NCBI GenBank assembly: GCA_964410725.1
Contig: CAYPID010000003.1
Location: 50,118-114,117 of the forward strand
Length of the DNA: 64,000 bases
Direction of reading: 5' to 3'
DNA from: CALAZP01 sp964410725
GTDB lineage: Bacteria > Bacteroidota > Bacteroidia > Chitinophagales > Saprospiraceae
The notes under the pieces were generated by a model. That model saw only the letters and a list, made by a program, of their open reading frames with translations, did not search any database and was not told the origin of the DNA. This document shows positions 26,717-36,500 of the stretch, in pieces. The number at the start of each line of letters is the position of its first letter. Positions within the stretch are counted from its first letter, which is position 1. A program made the position numbers and the translations under genes.

Positions 26717-27565
26717 ATGCAACATACCATTAGGCTGAACACTAGATATAAAAGAATTGCATCTGTTTTTTTCTTCCATGAATATTACAGCAAAAAAGTT
26801 TGCCGTGATTTATTGATAAGGCCGGATTTAGACACCCAGATGAAAATGCAATCATTTGGAATATTAATGAAACCAGAAAATAATGGTTTTATAATGGCTA
26901 TGGATATGTCGAAAAACTTCAATCATAGGATTTTTTCAGGTCTATTAGAGTTGAGGTTTGATTTTAAAATCCAAAATCCATATTTCGCAAATTTTACAAA
27001 TATTCCATTTGAGGTGGATCAATATTTTGTTTTTGAGGCTTCATCTGAAAAAAAGGCAGGATTTCTCCATTCGGGTAAACACGTATCGGCATCTTGTATT
27101 CAAGATAGTAATGAAGGGGGATTGGGGGGCCACATTCAGCTGAAGTTAAATTTCAATGATGAGTGGTTTGGAAAAGAAATGGAGACGGAAATCACCCCAT
27201 TTGAGTATGTGGTTAATTTTGACAATAGAGCTTGTTACTGGCATTATTTTTTTAAATTAAAAAACGGTAGTATGCAATCCGCTGAAGATTTTTCGATTGT
27301 GCCGAGGAATGCAATTTCAGAGGGGATTGAATTTGAGGCAGCTGAATATATAACTGATGGAGCAAGGGCGGGAAGTATCAAGATTAAGAGCAAAGCGGCG
27401 ATTCCTTTAGAAGAAAAGCCAAGGTTTCTGTTTGAGCTAAGGAAATCTGCCCAACCGGGATTTCAAGTCCCATACTCTAGGATTTTACCGAATGGAAGTC
27501 CGAGAAACTTAAAATTTTGTACATTGAACAATCAATATATAACTGAGATTTTTGTAAAACTTTAA
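26717..27565 (+). CDS. conserved eCIS-associated protein, possible cap adaptor
   Basis: A 282-aa protein of unknown function lying between the terminator (DUF4255) and sheath genes, 14 and 10 bp from its neighbours. It has no signal peptide, membrane helix or catalytic motif. The N-terminal ~90 residues (RLNTRYKRIASVFFFHEYYS, FRSDIDLRF-like FGILMKPENNGFIMAMD) look alpha/beta. The rest is beta-rich with a FEYVVNFDNRACYWHYFF stretch near 165. The position suggests a structural part near the cap or the sheath's distal end. I could not tie it to a named family; an effector role is less likely because of its place among core genes. Confidence 0.6.
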   Translation: MQHTIRLNTRYKRIASVFFFHEYYSKKVCRDLLIRPDLDTQMKMQSFGILMKPENNGFIMAMDMSKNFNHRIFSGLLELRFDFKIQNPYFANFTNIPFEVDQYFVFEASSEKKAGFLHSGKHVSASCIQDSNEGGLGGHIQLKLNFNDEWFGKEMETEITPFEYVVNFDNRACYWHYFFKLKNGSMQSAEDFSIVPRNAISEGIEFEAAEYITDGARAGSIKIKSKAAIPLEEKPRFLFELRKSAQPGFQVPYSRILPNGSPRNLKFCTLNNQYITEIFVKL

Positions 27566-27575
27566 AACTTAAAAA

Positions 27576-29075
27576 ATGGCAAAAGTTCTGGCAACACCGG
27601 GGGTTTACATTGAGGAAAAAAGTGCCTTTTCCTCTTCTGTTGTACCGGTGGCAACAGCTGTACCCGCATTTGTGGGATATACAGAAAAGGCCGTAAGGGG
27701 AACGAAATCCCTGAAGAATGTACCTACTAGAATTACTTCAATGGCTGAATTTGAAGAGATGTTTGGTGGGGCCCCAAAGACATTATTTGAGATTTCAGGT
27801 GATGATGAAACTGGATTCAAACTTGAAATTGATAATGCCTCAAGATTTTTATTGCACACGGCGATGAGATTTTTTTATTCCAATGGAGGAGGAGATTGTT
27901 ATGTAGTTTCTATTGGCAACTATAAAAATGGAATAAACGCATTAGATTTTAATGACCCTGCGACAGGAGCGGGGATTGCTTCTCTTCCCAAGTATTTGGA
28001 ACCCACTTTATTGGTTGTTCCAGAAGCAATTTTATTAGAGCAAGCGGATTGCTATTCTCTCCAGCAAGCCATGTTGAACCATTGCGGCTTAACAATGAAG
28101 AATCGCTTTGCCATTCTAGATGTTTATGACGGAACGAGGGAGCGAACTATGGATGATGAAGACGTAATCAATCAATTTAGAGAAGGTGTTGGTGCCAATT
28201 TCCTACAATGGGGTGCTGCTTACTATCCTTTCGTCAACACCACTTTGGTGGCGGCAACAGAAGTGGGGTTTGATAATGTAAAAAATAAGGAAGGACTTGT
28301 TGAGGTTTTGACCAAGGAAGTTGCTGATGCTCAGGAAGCTGGCTTATTGAAAGAAGCAAGAGCAGAGCTAATCAAAGCAGAAGTAGCTAAAATTGTAGAA
28401 GTTGAAGGCGCTGACGCTATTGAAACGCTTTCTGCAACCCTGAAAGCTGTAAGTCCAATGTTTAAAGCAGTTTTATCCCAAATGCGAGATATGCTTAACG
28501 TTATGCCATTAAGTCCAGCCATGGCTGGAATATATGCGATGGTTGATAATTCCATTAACGTAGCCAAAGCACCTGCTAATGTAAGTGTTGGTTCGGTAGT
28601 ATCGCCAACTGTGGCCATTACCAATGAGTCTCAGGAGGATTTAAATTTGCCTTTAAATGGAAAGGCTGTCAATGCTGTAAGAAGTTTTCAAGGCAAAGGC
28701 GTCCTAGTATGGGGTGCAAGAACATTGGATGGCAATAGCCAGGATTGGAGATATTTAAGTGTAAGACGTACTATGACCTTCTTGGAGCAAAGTATCAAAA
28801 TGGCTGCTGAGGCATATGTATTTGAACCCAACAATGCCACAACATGGACTTCCCTAAGGGCTATGGTTTCTAATTTTTTGAATAACCAATGGCAAGGAGG
28901 AATCTTAGCTGGTTCTACGCCGGATGATGCATTTTCTGTAGAAATCGGATTAGGCGTTACAATGACTCCTAATGACATTTTAGATGGACTGTTAAAAATG
29001 ACGGTAAAAGTTGCGATTACCAGACCTGCTGAATTTATCGTAATTACCTTCCAGCAACAACAACAGAAGTCTTAA
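27576..29075 (+). CDS. contractile sheath protein
   Basis: A 499-aa phage-tail-sheath family protein (Pvc2/Afp2-like), the contractile outer layer of the particle. It opens with LATPGVYIEE, the strand-exchange N-terminus of sheaths. The C-terminal sheath fold is recognisable in WRYLSVRRTMTFLEQSI (~390) and NDILDGLLKMTVKVAITRPAEFI at the end, which forms the other interlocking strand. Residues ~226-310 are an Ala/Glu/Lys-rich helical insertion unlike the flanking sheath fold. There is only one sheath gene, whereas PVC/Afp clusters carry two or three. Confidence 0.96.
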   Translation: MAKVLATPGVYIEEKSAFSSSVVPVATAVPAFVGYTEKAVRGTKSLKNVPTRITSMAEFEEMFGGAPKTLFEISGDDETGFKLEIDNASRFLLHTAMRFFYSNGGGDCYVVSIGNYKNGINALDFNDPATGAGIASLPKYLEPTLLVVPEAILLEQADCYSLQQAMLNHCGLTMKNRFAILDVYDGTRERTMDDEDVINQFREGVGANFLQWGAAYYPFVNTTLVAATEVGFDNVKNKEGLVEVLTKEVADAQEAGLLKEARAELIKAEVAKIVEVEGADAIETLSATLKAVSPMFKAVLSQMRDMLNVMPLSPAMAGIYAMVDNSINVAKAPANVSVGSVVSPTVAITNESQEDLNLPLNGKAVNAVRSFQGKGVLVWGARTLDGNSQDWRYLSVRRTMTFLEQSIKMAAEAYVFEPNNATTWTSLRAMVSNFLNNQWQGGILAGSTPDDAFSVEIGLGVTMTPNDILDGLLKMTVKVAITRPAEFIVITFQQQQQKS

Positions 29076-29112
29076 TTGAAACAATTTTGTTAAAAAATAA
29101 ATATAGATAACT

Positions 29113-29583
29113 ATGGCAGTTCCAACACAAGGCACCGGTGGCGATCAGGATCAGTTTTGGCCGATGCCGAAATTTTATTTCTCTGTTGATATTGGAGATA
29201 TGACAGATTTACCATTCCAGGAAGTTTCCGGTTTAGATATCGACACTGATGTCATTGAATACAGACACGGCAATAGCCCAGTGCATTCTACTATAAAAAT
29301 GCCAGGCTTAATGAAGTATGGAGATATTACATTGAAAAAAGGTGTTTTTGCTACGGATAATCAATTTTATGATTGGATTTCCAAGATTCAATTAAACACA
29401 TACGAAAGGTTAACCGTAGTCATCAAATTATTAGATGAAGACGGAACACCAAGAATGACATGGACACTTTCCAATGCATTCCCCAAACAAGTAACTCCAA
29501 CTGATATGAACTCACAAAGTAGTGAGGTGGCTGTAGAAACCATCGTATTTGCTTGCGAAGGATTGGAAATTTCAGCAGCTTAA
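29113..29583 (+). CDS. inner tube protein (major)
   Basis: A 156-aa phage tail tube protein (Pvc1/Afp1-like) that polymerises as hexameric rings to make the particle's inner tube. Hallmarks are FYFSVDIGDMTDLPFQEVSG near 25-45, EYRHGNSPVHSTIKMPG near 60 and KYGDITLKKGVF. It follows the sheath gene by 37 bp. Together they encode the most abundant subunits, and an intrinsic terminator directly follows, consistent with higher expression than the downstream baseplate genes. Confidence 0.95.
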   Translation: MAVPTQGTGGDQDQFWPMPKFYFSVDIGDMTDLPFQEVSGLDIDTDVIEYRHGNSPVHSTIKMPGLMKYGDITLKKGVFATDNQFYDWISKIQLNTYERLTVVIKLLDEDGTPRMTWTLSNAFPKQVTPTDMNSQSSEVAVETIVFACEGLEISAA

Positions 29584-29601
29584 TGGAGATAGCGATATCA
29601 T

Positions 29602-29634
29602 AAAAAGCTTGTACCCAGTACAAGCTTTTTTTTT
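29602..29634 (+). terminator. intrinsic terminator inside the eCIS operon, just after the tube gene
   Basis: A perfect 13-bp stem (AAAAAGCTTGTAC / GTACAAGCTTTTT) with a 3-base CCA loop is followed by four more T residues. It lies 19 bp after the tube stop, in the same orientation as the operon. The following gene starts at 29701, so this is an internal, probably leaky, terminator that can lower expression of baseplate genes relative to sheath and tube. Confidence 0.85.
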
Positions 29635-29700
29635 CGATAACTGCCAAAACCAAACAAGGCCAGCAAAAGATGCAGAAAAAACCTTATTAATTTCGATTAC

Positions 29701-30162
29701 ATGGATGATAAAAGACCATTGGTTGGATTTAATTTTAGTGTAACATTTCTAGGGGTTGACTTGGAAAAGAACATGGATAATTATTTTCAAAAAGTCAAAG
29801 GCATTCAGGTTACTAGGACAACAGAGGAAATCGCCAGTGGAGGATCAAATAATTATTTTTTTAAATTACCTCAAAACTTAGTTTACGAAAACCTGGTGTT
29901 GGAACGAGGATATTTGGATGCTCAATCCCCGCTGTCCAAATGGTGCAGCAAATCACTCGAAGAGGGTGATGGGGAAATCAGCACCAAAACAGTTGTAGTT
30001 ACCCTTATGGATTATAGTGGGAAGAAAAATGTTGCGTCCTGGTCCTTTTATGGATGTTATCCCGTTAAGTGGTCATTTAGTGATCTTCAATCAGATCAGT
30101 CTGTTCTGGCCATAGAAACTATTGAAATTGCATATAGTTATTTCAAAAAATTATCAAATTAA
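29701..30162 (+). CDS. second tube-like protein (Pvc5/tube-initiator type)
   Basis: A 153-aa phage tail tube-family protein, divergent from the first. It has GFNFSVTFLGVDLEKNMDNYFQ at the start, a KGIQVTRTTEEI segment and the family C-terminus AIETIEIAYSYFKKL. In PVC the equivalent (Pvc5) forms the single ring joining tube to the spike hub, so a similar tube-initiator role is likely. It is the first gene after the internal terminator; TAATTTCG at 29691-29698 is a one-mismatch promoter box and could allow separate initiation. Confidence 0.88.
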   Translation: MDDKRPLVGFNFSVTFLGVDLEKNMDNYFQKVKGIQVTRTTEEIASGGSNNYFFKLPQNLVYENLVLERGYLDAQSPLSKWCSKSLEEGDGEISTKTVVVTLMDYSGKKNVASWSFYGCYPVKWSFSDLQSDQSVLAIETIEIAYSYFKKLSN

Positions 30163-30164
30163 CT

Positions 30165-30362
30165 ATGCCCATAGAAGTTAAAGAATTAATAGTAAAAGCT
30201 ACCATAGGAGGTAAGGAAGAAGAAAAAGATCTGAACCAAGTTTATCAAACAAAGGATCAGGCCAATTCTTCACAAGCACTAACACCTGCTATGAAAAGAG
30301 AGTTAATAGAATCGTGCGTTGAGGAGGTCATCAAAAAATTGAATGCTCAAAAAGGTTATTAA
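30165..30362 (+). CDS. DUF5908 small eCIS protein
   Basis: A 65-aa protein of the DUF5908 type found in Bacteroidota injection clusters between tube and LysM-adaptor genes. It starts MPIEVKELIVKATI and ends with the helix MKRELIESCVEEVIKKLNAQ. It has no membrane segment. It lies 2 bp from both neighbours' boundaries, so it is tightly co-translated. Function is unknown; a small baseplate or chaperone-like role is inferred from conservation of position. Confidence 0.8.
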   Translation: MPIEVKELIVKATIGGKEEEKDLNQVYQTKDQANSSQALTPAMKRELIESCVEEVIKKLNAQKGY

Positions 30363-31058
30363 ATGAATTTTAGCAGTGCTTCAAAATTAAAAATTAAAGC
30401 ATATTCAAAATTTGAAAAGGGAAGTTTGTCTGGACCCAAAGGAACTTATGAACTCCAGATTAATCCCAGTACAGTAACATGCACGTTCGCAGAAAAAACA
30501 AAAGAGGGCAGTGAACCAACCGGGGCTACAGGAGATGTAATTGCTGTCAAGCGTCCCACCTATTATAAGGAAACTATAAAGTTTTCTTTTACCCTGGATG
30601 CCACAGGTGCGCTACCAAATCTTGCAGATGGCGCATCTAAAGACAATGGCTTGGGAGAAAGCATTGAGAAACTGAAAAAAGCCACAATCTATCCAATTAG
30701 GAGTACGCACGCGCCACCGTATGTTCATCTAACTTGGGGTGATATATCATTAAAGGGCTTGGTCAATGATTTTTCTATTGTTTATAATTTATTCAATGGC
30801 TCAGGCAAACCCCTTAGGGCCAACATTACTATTGGGGTAACTGAAATGGTCGATTCAGTAGTGGAATCGTCCAAGTTTCAAAGTCCGGATATAACAAGGA
30901 TTCCTACCCTATTGGAAGGACAGACTTTGCCTTATCTCTGTGGGGAATATTACGATGATAATAGGTATTACCTTAGAGTAGCTCAAGTCAACAAACTTCC
31001 ATCATTTCGACGATTGCAAACAGGTCAAAGATTGCTATTTCCTCCTATAGAAAAATAA
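30363..31058 (+). CDS. LysM-containing tube/hub adaptor (Pvc7-like)
   Basis: A 231-aa protein of the CIS tube-protein/LysM family (Pvc7/Afp7, related to phage gp53-like adaptors). The N-terminal part contains YELQINPSTVTCTFAEK and the KRPTYYKETIKFSFTLD region. The C-terminal LysM-like module is seen in YLCGEYYDDNRYYLRVAQVN and LQTGQRLLFPP. It is expected to clamp between spike hub, tube and wedge. It starts directly after the DUF5908 stop. Confidence 0.9.
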   Translation: MNFSSASKLKIKAYSKFEKGSLSGPKGTYELQINPSTVTCTFAEKTKEGSEPTGATGDVIAVKRPTYYKETIKFSFTLDATGALPNLADGASKDNGLGESIEKLKKATIYPIRSTHAPPYVHLTWGDISLKGLVNDFSIVYNLFNGSGKPLRANITIGVTEMVDSVVESSKFQSPDITRIPTLLEGQTLPYLCGEYYDDNRYYLRVAQVNKLPSFRRLQTGQRLLFPPIEK

Positions 31059-31063
31059 GAATT

Positions 31064-32866
31064 ATGTCTGGCAAACTTCCAAATAGCACTCTGACCGCTC
31101 TACCAACAGTAACAATCAAACTGAGTGGTACAGAGTTGCCGGAAAGTTATTTAGTTTACGAGGTCTCCATTAGCCAGACTATTTATAAAATCAGTAAAGC
31201 CTCTATCACAATTCTGGGAGGGAATAGTTTTCAAAACACCTTTGAAGAAAGCGAAAAATCCATGTTTGAACCAGGTGTTGAAATAGAAATTAGCATCGGC
31301 TATGATCAAAAGAACACTCTTGTATTCAAAGGAATCATTAGTAAGCATGCCCTCAAAATCGAAAGTGGTTATGAAAAATACAATTACAAAAATAAACTCG
31401 TGTTGGAATGCTCGGATAAGGCGTTGAAGATGACTTTTGAAAAGAAATCTGAAATATTTGAGAAAAAAAAGGATAGCGAAATAATCACATCCATACTAGC
31501 AGATGCTGGTATATCTAAAGATGTGGATGCGACAGAATACAAGCACGAATTTTTAGCTCAGTTTAACATAACGGATTGGGATTTTCTATTAAAGAGAGCT
31601 AAGGCAAATGGGCTGTTGGTCCTTAATGCTAATAATAAGGTAACCGTCTCTAAGGCCAAAATGGAGGGTGCGCCTTTGGCAAAAATAGTATATGGTGATG
31701 GTGCTATTTCTTTTGACGGAGAGGTAGATTCAACCCTTCAAATACAGAATATTGAAACCAAATCTTGGGATTTATTCAAAGAAAAGGAAGTAAAGCAAAC
31801 AGGTACAGAGCCATCAGCACTGAGCCAACCGGGAAATTTAAGTGGAAAAAAATTAGGTAAAGTTTTTAGCCCGAGTAAAATTAGTCAATCCTACCACGCA
31901 CCCATTGAAAGCGGCGAATTAAAGTCTTTGGCTGACGCTATTTTAGTGGAATCCAGAATGTCCAGAGTTAAAGGGGTGGTTTCTTTTAGAGGAATACCGG
32001 AGGTTAAATTAGGAGGGGTAATTACTTTATCTGGATTTGGAGCTAGATTTGAAGGAGATGTTTTGGTTACTTCTGTTACTCATGAAATGTATGAAGGAAA
32101 CTATGTTACCAGGGTGGGCTTTGGTCTTCCAAATAACGCGTTCAAAGTAGGATTAATGGAGGATTCATTTCCTCTTTTAAATGTAATAGAAGGCTTATAT
32201 CCCGCCTTAGTGACTAAAATTGATGAGGACCCCCAAAAAGATTATAGAATTCAGGTTAAAATACCTGCATTAAAGGATAGTGGGAATGGTCTATGGGCCA
32301 GACAGGCGCAATTATATGCCACCAAAGGAGCAGGTAGTTTCTTTATTCCTGAGGTTGGTTCTGAAGTCATTGTGGGTTTTATGCATAACGATCCAAGGTT
32401 TCCCGTTATTTTGGGGGGATTGTATAATAGCAAGAACAATCCCTATCAAAAAATCGAATCAGAAAATCCGAAGAAAGCACTTGTCTCAAAGGAAAAATTA
32501 ATGTTGGAATTTGATGACAAAGATAAAATCCTAACTATTGAAACTCCTGGGGGAAATAGCTTTGTTTTAAGTGACAAAGAAAAAGGCATAGAAATAAAGG
32601 ATGCCAACGGTAATTCAATAAAAATGTCCTCTAGTGGGATAGAAATCAAGAGTGGAAAAGCAATAAATATTAAATCAGGCCAAAAAATAGCTATTGAGGG
32701 TGGAACAGGAATTGATATCAAGGCTTCAGGAGGAGATGTTTCTGTCAAGGGATTAAATGTGCAAAATGAAGCCCAAATAAAGTTTTCCGGCAAAGGAACT
32801 GCACAAGCTGAATTAAATGCTTCGGGACAAGTTACAGTCAAAGGGGCAGTAGTAATGATTAATTAA
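31064..32866 (+). CDS. VgrG-like spike protein (Pvc8-like)
   Basis: A 600-aa trimeric spike protein. Residues ~1-345 are the gp27-like hub (YLVYEVSISQTIYKISKASI). Residues ~375-455 are the gp5-type OB fold (VTKIDEDPQKDYRIQVKIP, GSEVIVGFMHNDPRFPVILGGLYN). The tail ~470-600 is a beta-helix of short repeats (GIEIKSGKAINIKSG, GIDIKASGGDVSVKG). No enzymatic C-terminal extension follows the beta-helix, so it is a structural rather than an evolved VgrG. The PAAR gene is next. Confidence 0.94.
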   Translation: MSGKLPNSTLTALPTVTIKLSGTELPESYLVYEVSISQTIYKISKASITILGGNSFQNTFEESEKSMFEPGVEIEISIGYDQKNTLVFKGIISKHALKIESGYEKYNYKNKLVLECSDKALKMTFEKKSEIFEKKKDSEIITSILADAGISKDVDATEYKHEFLAQFNITDWDFLLKRAKANGLLVLNANNKVTVSKAKMEGAPLAKIVYGDGAISFDGEVDSTLQIQNIETKSWDLFKEKEVKQTGTEPSALSQPGNLSGKKLGKVFSPSKISQSYHAPIESGELKSLADAILVESRMSRVKGVVSFRGIPEVKLGGVITLSGFGARFEGDVLVTSVTHEMYEGNYVTRVGFGLPNNAFKVGLMEDSFPLLNVIEGLYPALVTKIDEDPQKDYRIQVKIPALKDSGNGLWARQAQLYATKGAGSFFIPEVGSEVIVGFMHNDPRFPVILGGLYNSKNNPYQKIESENPKKALVSKEKLMLEFDDKDKILTIETPGGNSFVLSDKEKGIEIKDANGNSIKMSSSGIEIKSGKAINIKSGQKIAIEGGTGIDIKASGGDVSVKGLNVQNEAQIKFSGKGTAQAELNASGQVTVKGAVVMIN

Positions 32867-32876
32867 ATAAAATAAT

Positions 32877-33167
32877 ATGTTGCCAGCTTCCAGAATTACA
32901 GATATGCACGTTTGTCCAAAAGTGACAGTTATCGTGCCCCATGTGGGCGGACCGGTCATTGGACCCGGTGCACCTACAGTTTTAATTGGATCTTTACCGG
33001 CTGCAGTAATGGGAGACTCTGCGGTTTGTGTTGGACCACCAGATACCGTTATCAAAGGCTCGGGAACGGTGTTAATTAGCAAAAAACCTGCTGTAAGAAT
33101 GGGAGATTCCACTGCGCACGGAGGAACCGTAGTATTGGGTTTGCCAACAGTATTAATCGGAGGGTAA
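32877..33167 (+). CDS. PAAR-repeat spike tip
   Basis: A 96-aa PAAR-domain protein (Pvc10-like) that sharpens the VgrG trimer. PAAR repeats are visible as PAAVMGDSAVC, KPAVRMGDSTAHGG and the repeated PTVLIG strands. His/Cys residues in DMHVCPK, VPHVGG, AVCVG and TAHGG can form the zinc site. There is no fused toxin domain. It is placed between VgrG and gp25, 10 bp from each. Confidence 0.94.
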   Translation: MLPASRITDMHVCPKVTVIVPHVGGPVIGPGAPTVLIGSLPAAVMGDSAVCVGPPDTVIKGSGTVLISKKPAVRMGDSTAHGGTVVLGLPTVLIGG

Positions 33168-33177
33168 AAATGAATCT

Positions 33178-33588
33178 ATGAAGGATGTAAAATCTTTTCT
33201 GGGTAGAGGATGGTCTTTCCCCCCTGAATTTAATAAGGTTTCAGGAACCGTAGAAATGGTAGAGGATGAAGAAGACATTCGGCAAAGTATAATCATATTT
33301 TTATCTACCGCGGTGCAGGAAAGAACGATGCGGCCAAACTTCGGTAATCAGTTAAAAGAGCATTTGTTTGCCACAGTAAATGCAGATACAATCAATAACA
33401 TAATTGGAGAATTGAAAGTAGGATTGCGGAGGTATGAACCTAGAATCCAAGTTGAAAAAATTGAAGTAGATACCGATAGATTGTTAGATGGTGAAATTCG
33501 CTTTTCAATAACTTATGAAATAGAAGCTACCAACGTAAGGGACAATATTGTTTACCCGTACTACTTTGTAGAAGGAACTAATATTTAG
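33178..33588 (+). CDS. gp25-like baseplate wedge protein (Pvc9-like)
   Basis: A 136-aa GPW/gp25 family protein. It begins with the typical LGRGWSFPPEF and carries EDIRQSIIIFLSTAVQERTMRPNFG, the gp25/lysozyme-like core that initiates sheath assembly on the baseplate. No catalytic residues are expected in this family. It is separated by 5 bp from the large baseplate gene that follows. Confidence 0.94.
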   Translation: MKDVKSFLGRGWSFPPEFNKVSGTVEMVEDEEDIRQSIIIFLSTAVQERTMRPNFGNQLKEHLFATVNADTINNIIGELKVGLRRYEPRIQVEKIEVDTDRLLDGEIRFSITYEIEATNVRDNIVYPYYFVEGTNI

Positions 33589-33593
33589 GGGTA

Positions 33594-36500
33594 ATGAACA
33601 GGAATAAATATCAAGGATTATCTGAAAATGAAAGAGTACTAGATGCGCTTGATCCAAGGTATTTTCCATTGGATGACCGTCAATTAACAGATTACCTCCA
33701 ATTAATTAAGGATTATTCTAAACAACTGAAATATTTTAATTCTAAAGATGAGGTAGAGGGGGATTGGCAAAACTTTTTTTTATCGGACGATATTTTTTTG
33801 TTGGCCGAGATTGTAAAATTTGATTTAAAGCATATTGAATTTCAAAAAATTAATCTTTTACAATCTTTTGATACTTATGCAGATATTGAAAAAAAAACCG
33901 GAGTCTGGGTTTCAGTTTTTAGACTTTGTCTTCAGATGCTTCAGCAAGTAGATCGATGGTATTCATTATCGTCTAAATTCAACAAAAAAAGGTTTCCGTC
34001 TAGATTAGAAGAAGAATTATCAGGAATGATAGAGTACTTATTGGCGGAACAATTTAGGAGGTTAATCAGCATTGATATTGGAAAACCGGCTATTGAATTT
34101 CCTTTTGGGACATTCGCAATGCCCTATGACAGTTTTTCTAAAATATGGAAAATAGATGCGGCATTACCTGAAAACATTTTTGATCGGGGAGATTCAAAAA
34201 TAGAACAATTGGACTTCGCCTTAAAGCAACTACTAATTCTTTACAGAAATATATTTAAATCTGTTTCCACCCTACAAAGCAAAGTCCCAGAAATCTTGAG
34301 TAAGGAGTTGGAAAAGGACACTCATGAACCTCATATTGGCTTATTATTGTCCTTTTTACAATTATTACAGATCCAACAAACTCATCTCAACAGCCTCACT
34401 AAAAAACATTTAAACTTTTATTTTAAAGAAGTATTAAAGCAAAAATTAGATGCGGAACAACCGGATTATGCTTTTATTTATTTTTTGACGAGTGATTTAA
34501 GGAATTCGGCAAATATCCCGAAAGGCAGTATTTTGTTAGCAGGTCAAGATCAATCCGGCAATTTAATAAGGTACCAAACGAAAGATGACACCATTCTAAA
34601 TAACACGCGGATAAGTGATATAAAAACACTTTTTGTAAGTCGCAATCCATTGATTGATTCTTTTTCCCAGTTTAGAATGGTCAATGGAATTTTTAAGCGT
34701 TCGATTTCTATTGCGGGTGAAAACAAAAAGGCTTGGCCAACCTTAGGAGAGGACCAGACTTTTAAGGTAGATGAAGAAAGGAGTATGGAAGAAATCAATT
34801 TGGGACTCATCCTAGCTTCTCCTAACTTACACCTGGCATCAGGAATTCGAGAGGTCCAACTAGTTTTTGATTTTGAAAAATCTAGTATTCAGCACTTAAC
34901 TAGATTGTTGGTCGACATAGCGAATAATAGAGGATTATCTCCAGAAGAAGTATTTTTTGAAATTTTCTCAGAAGCTTTTTCCCTATCCCTAACAACAGAG
35001 TCTGGATGGTTAGATATTCCTAACTATGAGGTAATTCTGCCTAGAGATTTCTCCAACGCCCAATTGAACATCAATTTTAGCTTATCTCGAAAGGAACCAG
35101 CTATTATTGCTTATAATGAAGATGTCCATCAATTAGGAGTGAATCTGCATCAACCGGCAATTAGAATAGAGCTTTCGAATAGTGCAACAGTATATCCTTA
35201 TTCATTTTTGGACAGGTTAAAGATTAACGAGATACAGCTTGTATCCAAGGTTAATAACTTAGGAGATTACCATCTATTTAACAGTTATGGGCCTTTAGAT
35301 GCGGCGAATGGAATTGAATTTTTAGGACCGATGCCCAAGAAAGGGGATTATTTTATGATTGGAAGTAAAGAGTTGTTTACGAAAAATGTAACGGATTTAG
35401 AAATTTCCTGGAACTATGGGTCTTTCCCATTCGAAGAGGGGGGATTAAAAGAATATTTTGACGCTTACCAAAGGGGGATAGAAAACGATAGCTTTAAAAT
35501 ATCTTTAAGCGGTAGATCAGATTACCAGTTTAACCCTTTTAAATCAGAAAAAAGACAGGTCTTTGATTTGTTTGAGTCCACTCCAAATATGGAAATTAGT
35601 CCAATTAGAAAATTGGAAAAAATTGATGTAAAAAAGCTTGAAATAAAGCCAGATTACCAGTTAAAGACTGGAGAAATTGAGCAGTTTCACAAAAATAGTT
35701 CGACAGGATTTCTAAAATTCGAACTTGTACAACCTTCCATGGGTTTTGGATTCGAAGTATATCCAAAACTTTTTTCAGATACGGTAACGCATAATGCCAG
35801 TCAGTCAGGATTATTGAAAGGAGAAGGAGACAAAAAGCCTATCCCTAATAATCCTTTTGTTCCTACGATTAATGATTTGAACATTAATTACGTAGCGAAG
35901 CATACAATTGTGTTAGACGAACGAAGGATTTTCGAAAATAACCCAGATACTAAAGAAGCCATCTATCACTTACACCCATTTGGCAGGCAGATTATATTTG
36001 AAGATGGTAAGGTATATGGTCAAAGTTTATTCCCGCAATATGAACAAGAAGGATATTTATTTTTAGGATTGGATGGAATAGAGGCAGGAGAAAAATTCAA
36101 TCTTTTATTTGATTTAGAAAAAAGTGAAAAGTGGGAAATTGGAAAGCAACCAAACCCCGAGTGGGTATATTTAAATAATGACCAATGGAAGCCATTTCAA
36201 GCAGCTGATATTTTGAGTGATCAAACAAAAGGGTTGATTGAGACTGGAATAATTTCATTGAGGCTTCCAAAAGATGCTCAGAGGTCAAAAATTCTTATGC
36301 CTAATAAACTTTTTTGGATTGGTGTTCACTTGAGAAATAAAGCGGAATTAGTTAGTAGGACTCAACGTATTTATACGAATGCAGCTTTAACTGAGTATAA
36401 GAGGGATATTGAAAATCAGCATAGAATATTTCCATTGCCCCCATTTACAATAAGCGAATTCGAAGAACCAATTCCAGGAGTTATTGGAGTGGTTCAACCA

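Noticed and set aside
32446..33112. Minus-strand ORFs opposite VgrG and PAAR genes
   Set aside because: They arise from the repetitive beta-helix and PAAR codons on the other strand; composition is Pro/Ser/Ile-rich and no domain is recognisable.
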